Of a DNA stretch of 64,000 nucleotides, positions 1 through 11,452 are shown in pieces (the stretch's first letter is position 1; each line of letters begins with the position of its first letter). The notes under the pieces were generated by a model, which saw only the letters and a program-made list of their open reading frames with translations, was not told the DNA's origin and did not search any database. The DNA is from Aphrocallistes beatrix. Lineage: Eukaryota; Porifera; Hexactinellida; Sceptrulophora; Aphrocallistidae. Where the stretch lies: contig OY725492.1 in assembly GCA_963281255.1 (NCBI GenBank), positions 4,457,571-4,521,570 on the forward strand, read 5' to 3'. Both the position numbers and the translations under genes were made by a program.

Positions 1-1153
1 CTTGGACAAATGAAGTGAGTGAGCTACTTCATCATCTAGAAGTTTGTGAGTTATTTCCTGTGGCGTGTCCTCTGGGATGTAGAGATGAGAAAGGAGAAGT
101 GAGTAGAGTGGAGAGAAGGAGGGTAGAGACACACAAGACATGTTGTCCCATGAGATCTGTCCAGTGTGAATACTGTAGTGTTACTGTGAAAGCATGTGAC
201 AAGAATGGACATCTAGAAGTATGTGAAGAATTCCCTATTTCATGTCCGAATAAATGCAGTGAAGAATTTCGAGTGAAAAGGAAAAACAAATCTATTCATC
301 TCAGTCAGGAGTGTCCTCTACAAGAAACAGAGTGTCCTTATTCTCAATACGGGTGTGAAGTTAAAGTTCAGATAAGAAACTTAGAACAACATGAGAAAGA
401 AGATATTCACAATCATATAAAATTGACAATTAGTATGATTAGTAATGTGCAAAGAGAAGTAATAACCTTGCAGGGAGAGAATGAAGTTTTAAGGAATAAT
501 GATTCGAAATTTCGATCATTATTAACAGAAGAGGAAAAATCTACTAATTCACAGAAACTCACAATGGAGAGTATGCAGGGTCAAATTTTGAAACTAGAGA
601 AAGAGAATGCAAGTTTTAAAACAAAAATCGTTCATTTAGAAAAAGAAAATGGAAATTTGAGAAAAAGAGATTTAGAAATACAATCGTCATTAGCCACGAT
701 TTCTAGAGTCGTACTGAGAGGAAATCTTAATTGGAAAATTAGTGGCGTAAAAGATAAAATATCTCCCAAAAAGAAAACTCATGCAGTGATCCGTTCTATG
801 TAGGATTGTACAAGTTTCAAGGATACATTAAATGGAATGGAAGAGAAGATCATATTAGTTTACTACTTTTTATTATTAAAGGTGAATCGGATGAGACGCT
901 CAGATGGCCTATCAAGTATAAATCATCTCTGGTACTTATCAATCAACTTAACCCTGAAAATAATTATCACACAGGATTTGAAATTACAGATAAAACATTA
1001 GAAGAGAAACCTAAATGTTTCGAAAAGCCAAAACTATTCGAGAATGAGAAAGGTTTTGGTTTCCCTCAATTCATCTCACAAGCTGATATACTAGAAGAGA
1101 AATACTGCAAGGATGACTCAATCGAGTTAAACATCTCTGTGGAGTTACCTTAG
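1..1153 (+). pseudogene. TRAF-like copy 1: 3' part of exon 2, frameshifted
   Basis: The window opens inside exon 2 of a TRAF-like gene; the first in-frame codon is the Trp at 3-5 (WTNE in the other copies). TRAF-type zinc fingers run to about 390. A long coiled coil follows (two heptad-rich stretches, to about 700), then a MATH/TRAF-C domain with FYVGLYKFQG, RWPIKYK and KDDSIELN-type motifs, ending in TAG at 1151-1153. A single-base frameshift near 780 separates the start of the MATH domain from the rest, so translation would stop at 801-803. Everything else aligns well with intact copies, so this is either a recent pseudogene or an assembly error. Exon 1 lies left of the window. The MATH domain and 3' flank are closest to copy 3, whereas the long coil is closest to copy 6. 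Confidence 0.8.
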
Positions 1154-1572
1154 AGGCTTAGCTACCGAGTATTGGATTCATTTTAGTTAGGTTCTTCCCA
1201 GATGGTAGCCATGCATGAATGTTAGTTAACGTATTTCTACAAAAAACTTTTCTTAGCTGTGCTTCAAATAGTTGACACAGTGTGTAATTAGTCATTATAA
1301 GTTTTGCTAACCTGATTGAATTTTTTGTATTTTTGAGAAATAATATTATCTCTCAGTGATTTATTAGTATTTATACATCAGAATTACAAAACTATATTTA
1401 CATTTAATAGTTACATTTCATTTTGGTGGTACTCAAAAATTACAGAGAACCATCCTATACGTATTCTGTATTGAACTGCATCTGAGTAGTTCTAAATGCT
1501 GTATAAACACAAGTTACTTGTATACCTTATAGAGTGAACTGTATACTGTATAGTCCTTTGTACTCTTGTAGA
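1154..1572. other. gene-free spacer between copies 1 and 2
   Basis: AT-rich spacer holding the 3' flank of copy 1 and the upstream region of copy 2. The first 60 bp resemble the 3' flank of copy 3. I see no ORF with family similarity, no RNA gene and no clear mobile-element ends. Confidence 0.5.
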
Positions 1573-4500
1573 ATGGCAGCACTTGTAGATCTTGACGATT
1601 TCCCAGACGAAATACGGGTGCTGTTATATGTAAAGCATCCTATTCCTGGATCTTATGAAAGCTTTAGAGGATGGAAACTAGACTTGTTGGTAGAGCAACC
1701 GAAAGGAAGTGTTGAAAAGAAATTTCTACTCTGCAGCTTCTGTAAAGGAATGCTGAGAGATGCGTGCTTGTACCAAAGACACACAATTCAAGAACTGAGA
1801 TGTTCAGTGTGCATTCCTCGTGGTGTAAATAACCAAATTGCTCAAATAAATCGAGAACTCATCAACCAGAGACAAGTAAGGTTTTTATTCCAGTAAATAT
1901 TATAGGAGTTCCGAATTCCAAATATTAAGAACTAGGAATGAATACAGTAAGGTGAAGGAGGAAACCTGAATTCTTCTGCTCCTGCCCTATGGATGTTGGG
2001 TGCGATCTCAGCCCTGTATATAGCTTTTTAGTATACTGTGTATCCTCATAGTATCCGGACTATCGTTAATATTAGTCCCATTACCATTTGAAGGAAATAA
2101 TTTTGAGACTTTTCAAATACAATTGCACGAATGATTAGATCATTTCATAACCCCAACTCTTCCCCGAGCCATGATAGAAATGAATAAATTGTAACTACTG
2201 ATTCATTCAATTGTAATATTTTTTCGCAACTGGCTGGCGGGCCACCTCTAAGCAATCTGCGGGCCATAAATGGCCCGCGAGCCACCAGTTTGACACGCCT
2301 GGATTAGATAAATGGTGATGAAGAGATGAATTTGTTAATTCTAAGAAATAGAAAAAATATTTGCACACTCTTTGAGGGCGATTCGAATAATCACCATTCT
2401 AATAGCATTTCAATTCGAATGAATAATCCTATGGCGTATTATTGTTCTTCTTAGCTTATCCCTAGTCTAGAACAATAGATGCCGGGTCTGGGTGGGATTC
2501 TGATGAAGGTGCATAGATGTAACACATAATTTAACTCCTTGAATGCCTATAATTACTAGCTCAAGTTCGATGCCCCTGTCTAGGACTATACATATTTCAA
2601 CGTCATAACATTAGACCAGGACTTCCCAAATGACGGGGGCGTGGGACCTTTCCATGTGGCGAGTAGACTTTATTGGAATTTTCAATTCCATACATGCCAA
2701 CTGTCCCGTTTTTGGCGGGACGTCCCGCTTTTTTAACTCTTCTGATGAGTTAACTTTCATGAGTATCCCGTTTTTACTCGAAATTTCCTCATTATGTCCC
2801 GCTTTTTTTGATGCTATGTATAATACTTTTCTATTGCGTCCCGCCATGTCCCGCGAAATTCAACGTTGCGTCCCGCTTTTATCATGGCTCAGGTTGGTAT
2901 GTATGCAATTCCCCATTATCATTAGTGGCCCCACTGGGGGACATTCCTCTCACAAATATAGTTATAAATATTAATTAGATCATGGGTGCTCTTTTTAATC
3001 TACGGGAACTTTTAAATCTACGGGCCACTTTAAAAATTAGGCTCCGCCTTACGAGCCACAAATCATAGATCACCTCTGGCTTTAGTTTAATCAATTTTAA
3101 AGCAATACATTTGTAGAGTATCTATAATTATTTCTATATGGTGCTTAGAAAAACAATTATTATCTGACGATTGAAGTACGTCAATCTACTGTATATATAT
3201 GAATAATGAAAACAAGCGAATTATCCGCGGGCCACCGTTTGAGCACCCTTGAATTAGATCAATATTATTCCTCCATGGATGGTTAGAATAGCGTAGATCG
3301 ATATTTCAGCGTCTAAGATTTGAAATTTTCTGGGGGTAAGCATCCCAGACCATCTTATTTGCTCGCTTCGCTCGTTCAGGACCCCCAATCCAAAATCATA
3401 GCTACTGCATTAATGTTTGTTTTCTAATTCTAGGGCAGTCGGATTTGAGTTAGCCACTCAACTTAAAATGTTTAGGTCGCCACTGCATATAATATGCTCA
3501 ATAGGTACAAGTATCAGTATAAGTATACTATAACAAAATATCGAATGTACTGACCTCATTTATACTTTGTAAAGGAACCAGGATTGAATCTTCATTTGAA
3601 ATCAAAATTCATAATTAAGGAGAATTGACAAGTTGTTGTGCTTAAAACTTTGCAAATAAAGGCAGGTTGAGCTCCATCTTATCTAATTCAGAAGCCCTGC
3701 ATTAGATTGACTAATTATCCTGATTCATCTTTTAACTGCCTATTTTTAGGTTTACTGTCCATTGAAGAAGAAAGGCTGTGATTGGACAAATGAGCTGAGT
3801 GAGCTACTCCATCATCTAGAAGAGTGTGAGTTATTTCCTGTGGCGTGTCCTCTGGGATGTAGAGATGAGAAAGGAGAAGTGAGTAGAGTGGAGAGAAGGG
3901 GAGTAGAGACACACAAGACATGTTGTCCCATGAGAACTGTCAAGTGTGACTATTGTAGTCGTAAGGTTAAAGCTTGCAAAATGAATCCGCACTTAGATCT
4001 GTGTGAAGAATTCCCGATTCTCTGTCCAAACGGATGTAAAGACGCAGTTGGATTGAAGCGGAAGGACGAATCGATTCATCTTAGCCTGCATTGCCCTCTA
4101 CAAGAAAAAGCGTGTCCATACTCTCAATACGGTTGTGAAGTTAAAGCTCAGAGAAGACGCATGACGCTTCATGAGAAAAAGGATATGGACTTACACCTGA
4201 GACTTACAATAGACAACATGCAGAGTAGACTATCAAAACTGGAGGAAGAGAATGCATATTTGAAAGCCCAGGTTGCTACCTTGGTACCAAGAGGTTGTTT
4301 GGAGTGGAAAGTTGATGGAGTAAAGAGCAGATTTTCATTCGATAACAATACGTACAGTGATGAGTTCTATGTCGGTTTGTACAAATTCCAAGCTTATATT
4401 GATTGGAGTTCTAGCAAAAATCATGCTGGCCTTTTTCTTTGTATTATGAGAGGTGATCATGATGACACGCTCAGATGGCCTCTGAGGTATAAATACTCAA

Positions 4501-4730
4501 TTGTTCTCATCAACCAATTCGATACTGGAAGCAATTTCGAAAAGAACGGGGAAATTACAAAAGAGGATCTAGATGGGTTTCCTGAGTGCTTTCAAAAACC
4601 GACTAAAGAAGATAATGGTGGATTTGGACAGTATGAACTCATTCCCTTAAATACTTTATTCCTAAACAAATACTCACAAGATGATTCAATCGAGTTCAAC
4701 ATCTCCGTGGAGCAAATCGTTGATTCTTAA
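1573..4730 (+). CDS. TRAF-like protein, copy 2 (two exons)
   Basis: Exon 1 is 1573-1875, starting at the ATG of MAALVDLDD. It ends at a phase-0 donor (caa|gtaagg). Exon 2 is 3750-4730, after the acceptor tttttag. The predicted protein is 427 aa. Exon 1 carries the degenerate RING-like module (LLCSFCKGMLRDACLY, then CSVC). Exon 2 begins VYCPLKKKGCDW and has five TRAF-type zinc fingers (about residues 104-245), a short coiled coil (about 250-277) and a MATH/TRAF-C domain (about 284-427) with FYVGLYKFQA, LRWPLRYKY and SQDDSIEFN. Exon 1 is of the divergent LLYVKH type shared only with copy 12. Fingers 3-5 are also divergent from the other copies. The role is inferred from TRAF family knowledge: a trimeric cytoplasmic signalling adaptor. 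The 1874-bp intron holds a MITE (2691-2903). Confidence 0.88.
2691..2903 (+). mobile_element. ~200-bp MITE, copy a (tccc-rich family)
   Basis: The ends are inverted: tacatgccaac at the left and gttggtatgta at the right. The interior is a run of tcccgcttttt and tgtcccgc motifs. The same unit recurs seven more times in this window in both orientations. There is no coding capacity, so it is a non-autonomous DNA element; its parent transposon is not visible here. It lies in the intron of copy 2. Confidence 0.75.
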
Positions 4731-5776
4731 TTTACGGCCTAATTCATGTCTAGTATTTATTACTTTGTTATATCTCGTCTTCTACTGTAACTGAAGATTA
4801 TAGACAGTACTACTCAATTACAAAAAACTATTTTTAGTGCACCTCCTAGTGTAGATGCCTTAAGGGTTAAGTCATGATCGACGTGTAGCGTACGTACGCC
4901 CAACCGTCTGCTCACTCCTGGAAATTCTAAAAGATTAGAAAAGGAGTGGTAAAGAGTATAAAGTACGGGGTGTTTCAGCGATTGTATCACAAAAGTAAAT
5001 TGCTTTCATTTCATTTGTGATTGAGATAATTTAGTTATTTTGGTTGCTTTTGAAAGGAAATCCTTTGACATTACGAAAAACAATGAAGCAAACCGTTGGA
5101 ATAAAAGTAAATTATTTTAAAACATCATCAATATGGGATAACTCAATTCCGAGTTAGTCATTTTGGGCGGGTAAACCTTAGAAGTGTGGGGTAGTCTTGA
5201 ATAGGACTGATTTTTACGGTAGAATTCCACCATCTTGATCTTGTTTTGTTTGTCATCTACCTTGTCCATTTTGCAGTCACACAAATGTCAGAAGATGCTA
5301 AACAACATCGTAAAAGGGGAAGATGATTAGTAAAATATTTACCTAGTAATTTCAAATTATTTTCGTGATACAATCGCAGAAACACCCTGTATATACGTTG
5401 GATTAACTTCGTACCAGTTCGATACCTAGAAAATCCAGGTAATTTAAATAAAATAAAATCCTGCGATTTCTGGTATTTTTGGACAAACCATTAAGAATTC
5501 CACCACTCAACCCATTAAAATGCCCATCTATAAACCAGAATATATTTCTAAACCTTGCCATTTGTTTCAAACTTCTGGACAAATAAACATAAACAAACAC
5601 ACATACATCCAGCAATGGAGTTTAATTATATAAATATTATTAAACTCAAGGATAGTGGCATTTCAAGATATCAATTTACAAGAACTAAATAGGTCCTAAG
5701 GATAATAATAACGATAGGAATGAATTTAAGAATATATTGTAATAGCATACTATTCTGTACTTGAACAATATTTGTA
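4731..5776. other. gene-free spacer between copies 2 and 3
   Basis: Contains the 3' flank of copy 2, a short fragment starting agtgcacctcctag (4837) related to the agtgcagctcc ends seen at 25294 and 58077, the TA-flanked MITE at 4966-5389, and the upstream region of copy 3. No other gene is visible. Confidence 0.5.
4966..5389. mobile_element. mariner-type MITE (424 bp)
   Basis: Terminal inverted repeats cggggtgtttcagcgattg (left) and its near complement caatcgcagaaacaccctg (right), flanked on both sides by TA, as expected for Tc1/mariner-class insertions. No transposase frame is present. Confidence 0.7.
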
Positions 5777-7311
5777 ATGGCACAGTTAACTGCTAAAACA
5801 GAAACAACCATTGAATCAGAATGTGTGAAGGTTTCACTGTATGTGATACGAGATGATGGGAGTTACGGAGGATGGAGAACAGAGTTGTTAGTGGAAGAAA
5901 TAACAAAAATAGAAGCAAAGTTTCTACTCTGTAACTACTGCAGAGGAATGTTGAGAGATGCGTGTTTGTTTGAGAAAGATGGTAAACAAGAGCTAGCGTG
6001 TTCTGTTTGTGTTCCGAAAGATGAAATAGAAATAATAGCTCAATTAAATAGAGATTCTGTCCTAGAAAGAGAGGTGAGTTTAATCAATAAAAAATTAAGA
6101 AATCAGTACAGTAGAACCCCGCGTATCGGGGCACCAAAATCCAAAATCGACACACCCCGATACGAAAGAGTCTAGGACCTAGGTGAACCCCGAAAAATCA
6201 TGTTTGAACCCAACCCTTAAATGCCATTTAAGAAGAATATATGGCATCAACTGAATCCAACCCAGTTATTCAAATTTAATCTTACTAGAATATATTTTCA
6301 TAGGTACATTGTCCACTGAAAAGTAAAGGTTGTGATTGGACAAATGAGCTGAGTGAGCTACTCCATCATCTAGAAGAGTGTGAGTTATTTCCTGTGGCGT
6401 GTCCTCTGGGATGTAGAGATGAGAAAGGAGAAGTGAGTAGAGTGGAGAGAAGGAGAGTAGAGACACACATGACATGTTGTCCCATGAGAACTGTCAAGTG
6501 TGAATACTGTAACTCTGAGATAAAGGCTTTTAGGATGATCAAACATCTTGAACTCTGCGACGAATTCCCGATTTTCTGTCCAAATAAATGTGGAGCAGAA
6601 TCTAAAATACGAAGAAAAGATAAATCTATTCATCTCAGTCAGGAGTGTCTTCTACAAGAAACAGAGTGTCCTTATCCTCAATACGGGTGTGAAGTTAAAG
6701 TTCAGAGAAGAAACTTAGAACAACATGAGAAAGAATATATGCACAAACATATGAAACTAACGATTAATAATATGGAATGTAAAGTAATGTCATTACAGAA
6801 AGAAAATGAAGAATTGAGAGACAAATATTTGAAATTCCAATCGTTATTAATTCCAATTATTTCTAGATTGGGAGTGAAGAAGAATTTTGAATGGACAATC
6901 AGTGGAGTGGAGAACAAAATCTCACAAAAAGAAATAACATACAATGATCCGTTCTATGTAGGATTGTACAAGCTTCACGGATGTATTGATTGGGACTATA
7001 AAGATAATCATGTCGGTTTATTTCTATACATAATGAAAGGAGAATGGGATGACGCACTCAGATGGCCTATCAAGTATAAATCATCTCTGGTACTTATCAA
7101 CCAACTTGATGCTAACAATAATCATCATAAAGAGTTTGAGGTTACAGATAAAACAATAGGAGAGGTACCTAAATGCTTCGAAAAGCCAAAATCATTTCGG
7201 AATGAAAGAGGTTATGGTTACTCTAAATTCATTTCACAAGCTGATATACTAAAAGAAAAATACTGCAAAGATGACTCAATTGAGTTAAACATCTCTGTGG
7301 AATTAGTTTAG
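5777..7311 (+). CDS. TRAF-like protein, copy 3 (two exons)
   Basis: Exon 1 is 5777-6073 (ATG of MAQLTAKTE; donor gag|gtgagt, phase 0) and exon 2 is 6304-7311 after the acceptor ttcatag. The intron is 230 bp and the protein 434 aa. Exon 1 has the RING-like module LLCNYCRGMLRDACLF...CSVC and lacks one Gly found in most copies (EEITKIEAKF). Exon 2 begins VHCPLKSKGCDW, with five TRAF-type zinc fingers, a medium coiled coil (VMSLQKENEELRD) and a MATH domain (FYVGLYKLHG, DALRWPIKYK, KDDSIELN). The frame is open throughout. The MATH domain and 3' flank are closest to copy 1, and the coil is closest to copies 11 and 12. The intron contains a one-ended pogo-like fragment at about 6110-6175. Confidence 0.9.
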
Positions 7312-7608
7312 AGTCTTAACTACAGTTTGTACCTTGGATTCACTAGGTTATAGTTTATAATTCTCTAGTCGACCTTATTATTTATGAGTTCTGGGCTTTG
7401 AATGAACACTGAAATATTTTGTATACCTCGTTCTCGGGATGGAGGGAGACCGTCTCGAAAATGTAGAACTTGATTTCAGGGATGGTCTCATGTTCACAAA
7501 ATGACTTCTGGATATTCTGGAGCAGTTTTGTCCTGTGTCGTCTCGGAAAATAGGCTTTCCTATAGATATATAGATATCCTCGGATGGCTTGGGGGTTTTT
7601 TCTATTTA

Positions 7609-8201
7609 CAGGGTGTCCCAAAAGTTCTGCAACAAATGTTGCTGATGCATTAATACATAGATAAATAGATCGAATATCCGATACCTATTTTTAATCAAAA
7701 AATAGGGAGGATTATCTTAATTATTTTGCATTCCCAATGGCCTGCTTTTCTCAATTTATTTGCAATGCTGGATCATATATATCGTTGTCTAGTAAAGAAT
7801 ATTTTTTATCTCAATAAAAAAACTCATATCCATGGTACATTTGACGTCTATACTTAAAATACTCGCGTTCTTATAGAAGATTTCCGTTACATAAATCAAA
7901 AGTAATAATGTTATTTTAGTATTATGAATCAATTACAGAATATAGAAGTGATTAATGTAATATTTCATCAGAAAAATAGTGATCTTCAAACTTTACATTT
8001 TTGAGCTCCAAATTTTGGAGTAATTGGTATGTAATTATTCATAATTTTATAAGAAATGTTTTTTGCGTAATAGGTTGAGCTCATTTCTATGCTAGAAGGG
8101 TGTTAGATTTCATTTATGGAGGCTAATTTGGAATACAATCAAGCGATCTTAGTCAAATTAACAAAGTAAAATTAGTTGTTGCAGAACTTTTGGGACACCC
8201 T
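7609..8201. mobile_element. mariner-type MITE (~590 bp)
   Basis: Inverted ends of about 25 bp: agggtgtcccaaaagttctg at the left and its complement cagaacttttgggacaccct at the right. TA sequences lie at the edges. The interior is AT-rich with no transposase frame. Confidence 0.7.
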
Positions 8202-8214
8202 ATATAGTAAAAGC

Positions 8215-8348
8215 CAATGGTTCTCAACCTGGGGTCTATAGGCTGTATCAGAGTCAGCACTTCATATTATGGATAATGAAAAGGGTTCGCGTGACTGAAG
8301 TATATTGATATAAAGGATCCACAGAGTCAAAAATACTGTGAACCTCTG
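8215..8348 (+). mobile_element. hAT-type MITE upstream of copy 4
   Basis: Starts caatggttctcaacctgggg and ends gtgaacctctg, a terminus style typical of hAT elements. The same 134-bp element lies at 23138-23271 and 35227-35360, upstream of copies 7 and 10, so it was inserted before that gene unit was triplicated. Confidence 0.75.
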
Positions 8349-8388
8349 TGTTTAATCGTAGCATGTACTACATATAGTAGATATGAAT

Positions 8389-9367
8389 GGGATGCTGCAT
8401 TAGTTCGAATTCTGATGTGGTCGATAGATCGAATTTCATTTTATGGGCTTCCTTTGGTATACCACTTAGACCACTCTGTCCGAAGATTGAAAGTAGATTC
8501 CAAATTATATTTGAAAAATATTAGTATTTCATCGCCTTCATTTAATTATTCAGGTTTTCATTTATTTAGACGATTTTCATTTATTTATTATTTTTTCATT
8601 TATTTATTATTCAGTCATTAAATTAAATTCCACCTATCGATCTTTGACTACATAACTAAAATAAATTCACTCTATCAACAACATACAGTCAGGGTCGCTT
8701 ATTGTGAACCACCTCAATCATTCAAAACATGGCTGCAAGAAATTCGCTCTATCAACAACATGGCTGAAATAAATTAGATCTATCAACAACATGGCTGAAA
8801 TAAATTAGATCTATCAACAACATGGCTGAAATAAATTCGCTCCATCAACAACATGGCTGAAAGAAATTCGCTCTATCAACAACATGGCTGCAAGAAATTC
8901 GCTCTATCAACAACATGGCTGAAAGAAATTCGCTCTATCAACAACATAGCTGAAAGAAATTCGCTCTATCAACAACATGGCTGAAAGAAATTCGCTCTAT
9001 CAACAACATGGCTGAAAGAAATTCGCTCTATCAACAACATGGCTGAAAGAAATTCGCTCTATCAACAACATGGCTGAAAGAAATTCGCTCTATCAACAAC
9101 ATGGCTGAAAGAAATTCGCTCTATCAACAACATGGCTGAAAGAAATTCGCTCTATCAACAACATGGCTGAAAGAAATTCGCTCTATCAACAACATGGCTG
9201 AAAGAAATTCGCTCTATCAACAACATGGCTGAAAGAAATTCGCTCTATCAACAACATGGCTGAAAGAAATTCGCTCCATCAACAACATGGCTGAAATAAA
9301 TTAGATCTATCAACAACATGCTACTTTCAGTATATCGATATCATAATTCTACCTAATACATGCAACT
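8389..9367. mobile_element. 979-bp insertion specific to the copy-4 unit
   Basis: The upstream regions of copies 7 and 10 run uninterrupted through gtagatatgaatatcgag. In copy 4 this sequence is split by 979 bp, and the octamer atatgaat is present on both sides (8381-8388 and 9368-9375), as expected of a target-site duplication. The ends show only a weak inverted match (tgctgcattag and ctaatacatgca). It contains the minisatellite at 8729-9320. The element type is not established. Confidence 0.65.
8729..9320 (+). repeat. 31-bp minisatellite, ~19 copies
   Basis: The unit has the consensus atggctgaaagaaattcgct followed by ctatcaacaac (31 bp). Central units are almost identical. Edge units carry variants (aaataaattagatctat, ctccat) that appear at both ends, as expected when the centre is homogenised. 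The unit length is not a multiple of three, so no ORF runs through it. A degenerate extra unit lies at about 8661-8685. Confidence 0.95.
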
Positions 9368-9370
9368 ATA

Positions 9371-9509
9371 TGAATATCGAGTTTCAGCGGAGATTCTATT
9401 GTTAATAAAATAATATTAACACAGGTAGTATATGTATATATCTTAGTAGACTCAAAAGACGATATAATAGACTTACTATTCCTCTTTGATTGGATTGAAC
9501 ACGTTAATA
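9371..9509 (+). promoter_or_regulatory. conserved proximal upstream region of copy 4
   Basis: About 140 bp directly before the ATG, from gaatatcgagtttcagcgg on. It is strongly conserved with the regions before copy 7 (23306-23436) and copy 10 (35394-35539) and includes a shared actcaaaa-acgata stretch and a pyrimidine-rich ending. It probably holds the promoter and 5' UTR. No single TATA box can be assigned with confidence. Confidence 0.4.
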
Positions 9510-10956
9510 ATGGCAGAGATTATCTCTATTAAAAAAACTAAGATTGAGACAGAAATATCTGAGTTAGTGTATGTGAAGCGAGATGATGGTAGTTACGGAG
9601 GATGGAGAAGACTGTTGTCAGTAGAAGAGATAACAGGCAAAATAGAAGAGAAGTTTCTACTCTGTAGCTACTGCAGAGGAATGTTGAGAGATGCGTGTTT
9701 GTTTGAGAAAGATGGCAAACAAGAACTAGCATGTTCTATTTGTGTTGCAAAGGATGAAAACAAAATAAAAGCACAATTAAATAGAGATTCTATCACAGAA
9801 AAAGAGGTGAGATTCGATTAAAACTTATACATTATACATAAGTGTTACAATCAAGATACTTGAATACATGTATAGATGAATTTTTTAAAATTCACATTAA
9901 TGACTGCTATAAAGCAATCAAAAATATTCGATTATTTCTTATTTCATTCAGGTTTATTGTCCTTTCAAATCTAAAGGCTGTGATTGGACAAATGAGCTGA
10001 GTGAGCTACTCCATCACCTAGAAGAGTGTGAGTTATTTCCTGTGGCGTGTCCTCTGGGATGTAAAGATGAGAAAGGAGAAGTGAGTAGAGTGGAGAGAAG
10101 GGGAGTAGATACACACAAGACATGTTGTCCCATGAGATCTGTCAAGTGTGAATACTGTAATTTTAAATTGAAATCAGCTAGGATGAGTGCACATCTACAT
10201 GCTATATGCGTAGAATTTCCTATTCCATGTCCAAATATGTGTAGTGAAACATTTCGTATAAAAAGAAGTGACATTTCTATTCATCTGAATCAGGAGTGTC
10301 CTCTCTCCAGAGTAGAGTGTCCTTATTATCGCTACGGGTGTGAAGTCAATGTCACGAGAGGAGCTTTAGATCAACACGAGAAAGATTATATGCACTTACA
10401 TTTCAAACTCGCAACAGGATGTCTACAAGACAAAGTGGTACGGCTAGAGATTGAGAATGAAAATCTGAAAAATACAAATCAGAAATTTGAAACTTTGTTA
10501 AGTACGATGTCCAGTTGGAGTTCTAATGGTAAACTTAAATGGGAAATAAATGGAGTAAAAGATACATTTTCCAGAAATGGAAAATTATTCAGTGACCCAT
10601 TCTACGTAGGACTTTACAAACTACGGGCAATTCTTGAATGTAATCTTGTTAGACAAAAGATTTTCTGTTTCCTTTCCATCATGAAGGGGGAATGGGATGA
10701 CGTGATCAAGTGGCCTTTCATATATAAAGACACCATCGTACTGATTAACCAGTTGAATCCTAAGCACAATTTTGAAACTAAGAATGTGATTTCAAAAGAA
10801 AACTTGACAGAGTTCCCTGAATACTTCCAGAAACCTATTTCAATTAGGAATAAAGAATTTGGTTTCGATAACTTTTTATATCGTGTTGATGTTTTGAATG
10901 CCAAATTTTGCAGAAACGACTCAATAACGATTAACATCTCTGTGGAACAACTTTAA
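9510..10956 (+). CDS. TRAF-like protein, copy 4 (type A)
   Basis: Exon 1 is 9510-9806 (ATG in taataatggcagag; donor gag|gtgaga, phase 0) and exon 2 is 9952-10956 after the acceptor tttcattcag. The intron is 145 bp and the protein 433 aa. Exon 1 has the RING-like module LLCSYCRGMLRDACLF...CSIC. Exon 2 begins VYCPFKSKGCDW and has five TRAF-type fingers, with a type-specific third finger (NFKLKSARMSAHLH) containing one extra residue before its last Cys. A medium coil (VVRLEIENENLKN) and a MATH domain (FYVGLYKLRA, VIKWPFIYKD, RNDSITIN) follow. It is sister to copies 7 and 10, which share the introns, upstream region and 3' flank. The annotated ATG is preferred over upstream in-frame codons because the family N-terminus MAE starts there. 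Confidence 0.9.
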
Positions 10957-11117
10957 GATTCCAAAAATAGAAAATACTGAGATTGACTGCTGATGCTGTA
11001 CTGCATAATTTTACATTTATTCTCAATGTATCCTTGAATGTGAATTTCCTCTTTCTTTGGTATTTTTCATTTGATATATAAAGTTAATGATTTGTTTACA
11101 ATCTTACATTAGATATA

Positions 11118-11280
11118 CAGTCAATTCCGCTTAATTGGGACTACCGCTTAATATGGACAAGTCTCCAATAACGGAATGGTTTCCATTCATAGTAGCTAAT
11201 ACTAAATTTAATCGGTTAATTAGTAACACCGCTTAATCGAAACGAAATATCAAAATGTCTCGATTAAGCGGAGTCACCTG
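11118..11280. mobile_element. pogo/Tigger-like MITE (163 bp)
   Basis: Left end cagtcaattccgcttaattg and right end cgattaagcggagtcacctg are inverted repeats, flanked by TA. Related copies are at 24997-25080 (shortened), about 37130-37175 (left end only) and 61650-61819. The first three follow the sister genes 4, 7 and 10. Confidence 0.75.
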
Positions 11281-11452
11281 TATTGCCATTCAGGGAGCAG
11301 TGGCTATAGAACTGATATATAGTGTAAAATGTTTCAGTAGTTGTGCAAATATTTTCAAAAACATGCACGGATTAGAGAGCTTAATTAATATCTCCAGTTA
11401 GTAGCTTAAACTCATTAATTGCACCAAAGAGTTTTGCTCCCAGAAGTTAATA

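Larger units (their letters stand above)
7312..9509. other. gene-free spacer upstream of copy 4
   Basis: Contains the 3' flank of copy 3, a mariner-type MITE (7609-8201), a hAT-type MITE (8215-8348), a 979-bp insertion carrying a 31-bp minisatellite (8389-9367) and the proximal upstream region of copy 4. No host gene is visible. Confidence 0.55.

Noticed and set aside
2221..3260. Long hAT element between gggccacc-type ends at about 2240, 2607 and 3226
   Set aside because: Several gggccacc / gtttgagca-like fragments are present but I could not pair two ends with a target duplication.
3715..3921. Antisense ORFs repeated at many loci (beginning MSCVSLLPFSPLYSLLLSHL) opposite exon 2
   Set aside because: They recur only because the underlying exon 2 block is nearly identical in all copies. 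They are reverse-strand shadows with no start context, domain or independent conservation.
8729..9320. CRISPR-like array
   Set aside because: The 31-bp units are directly adjacent with no variable spacers, in a spliced eukaryotic genome; it is a minisatellite.
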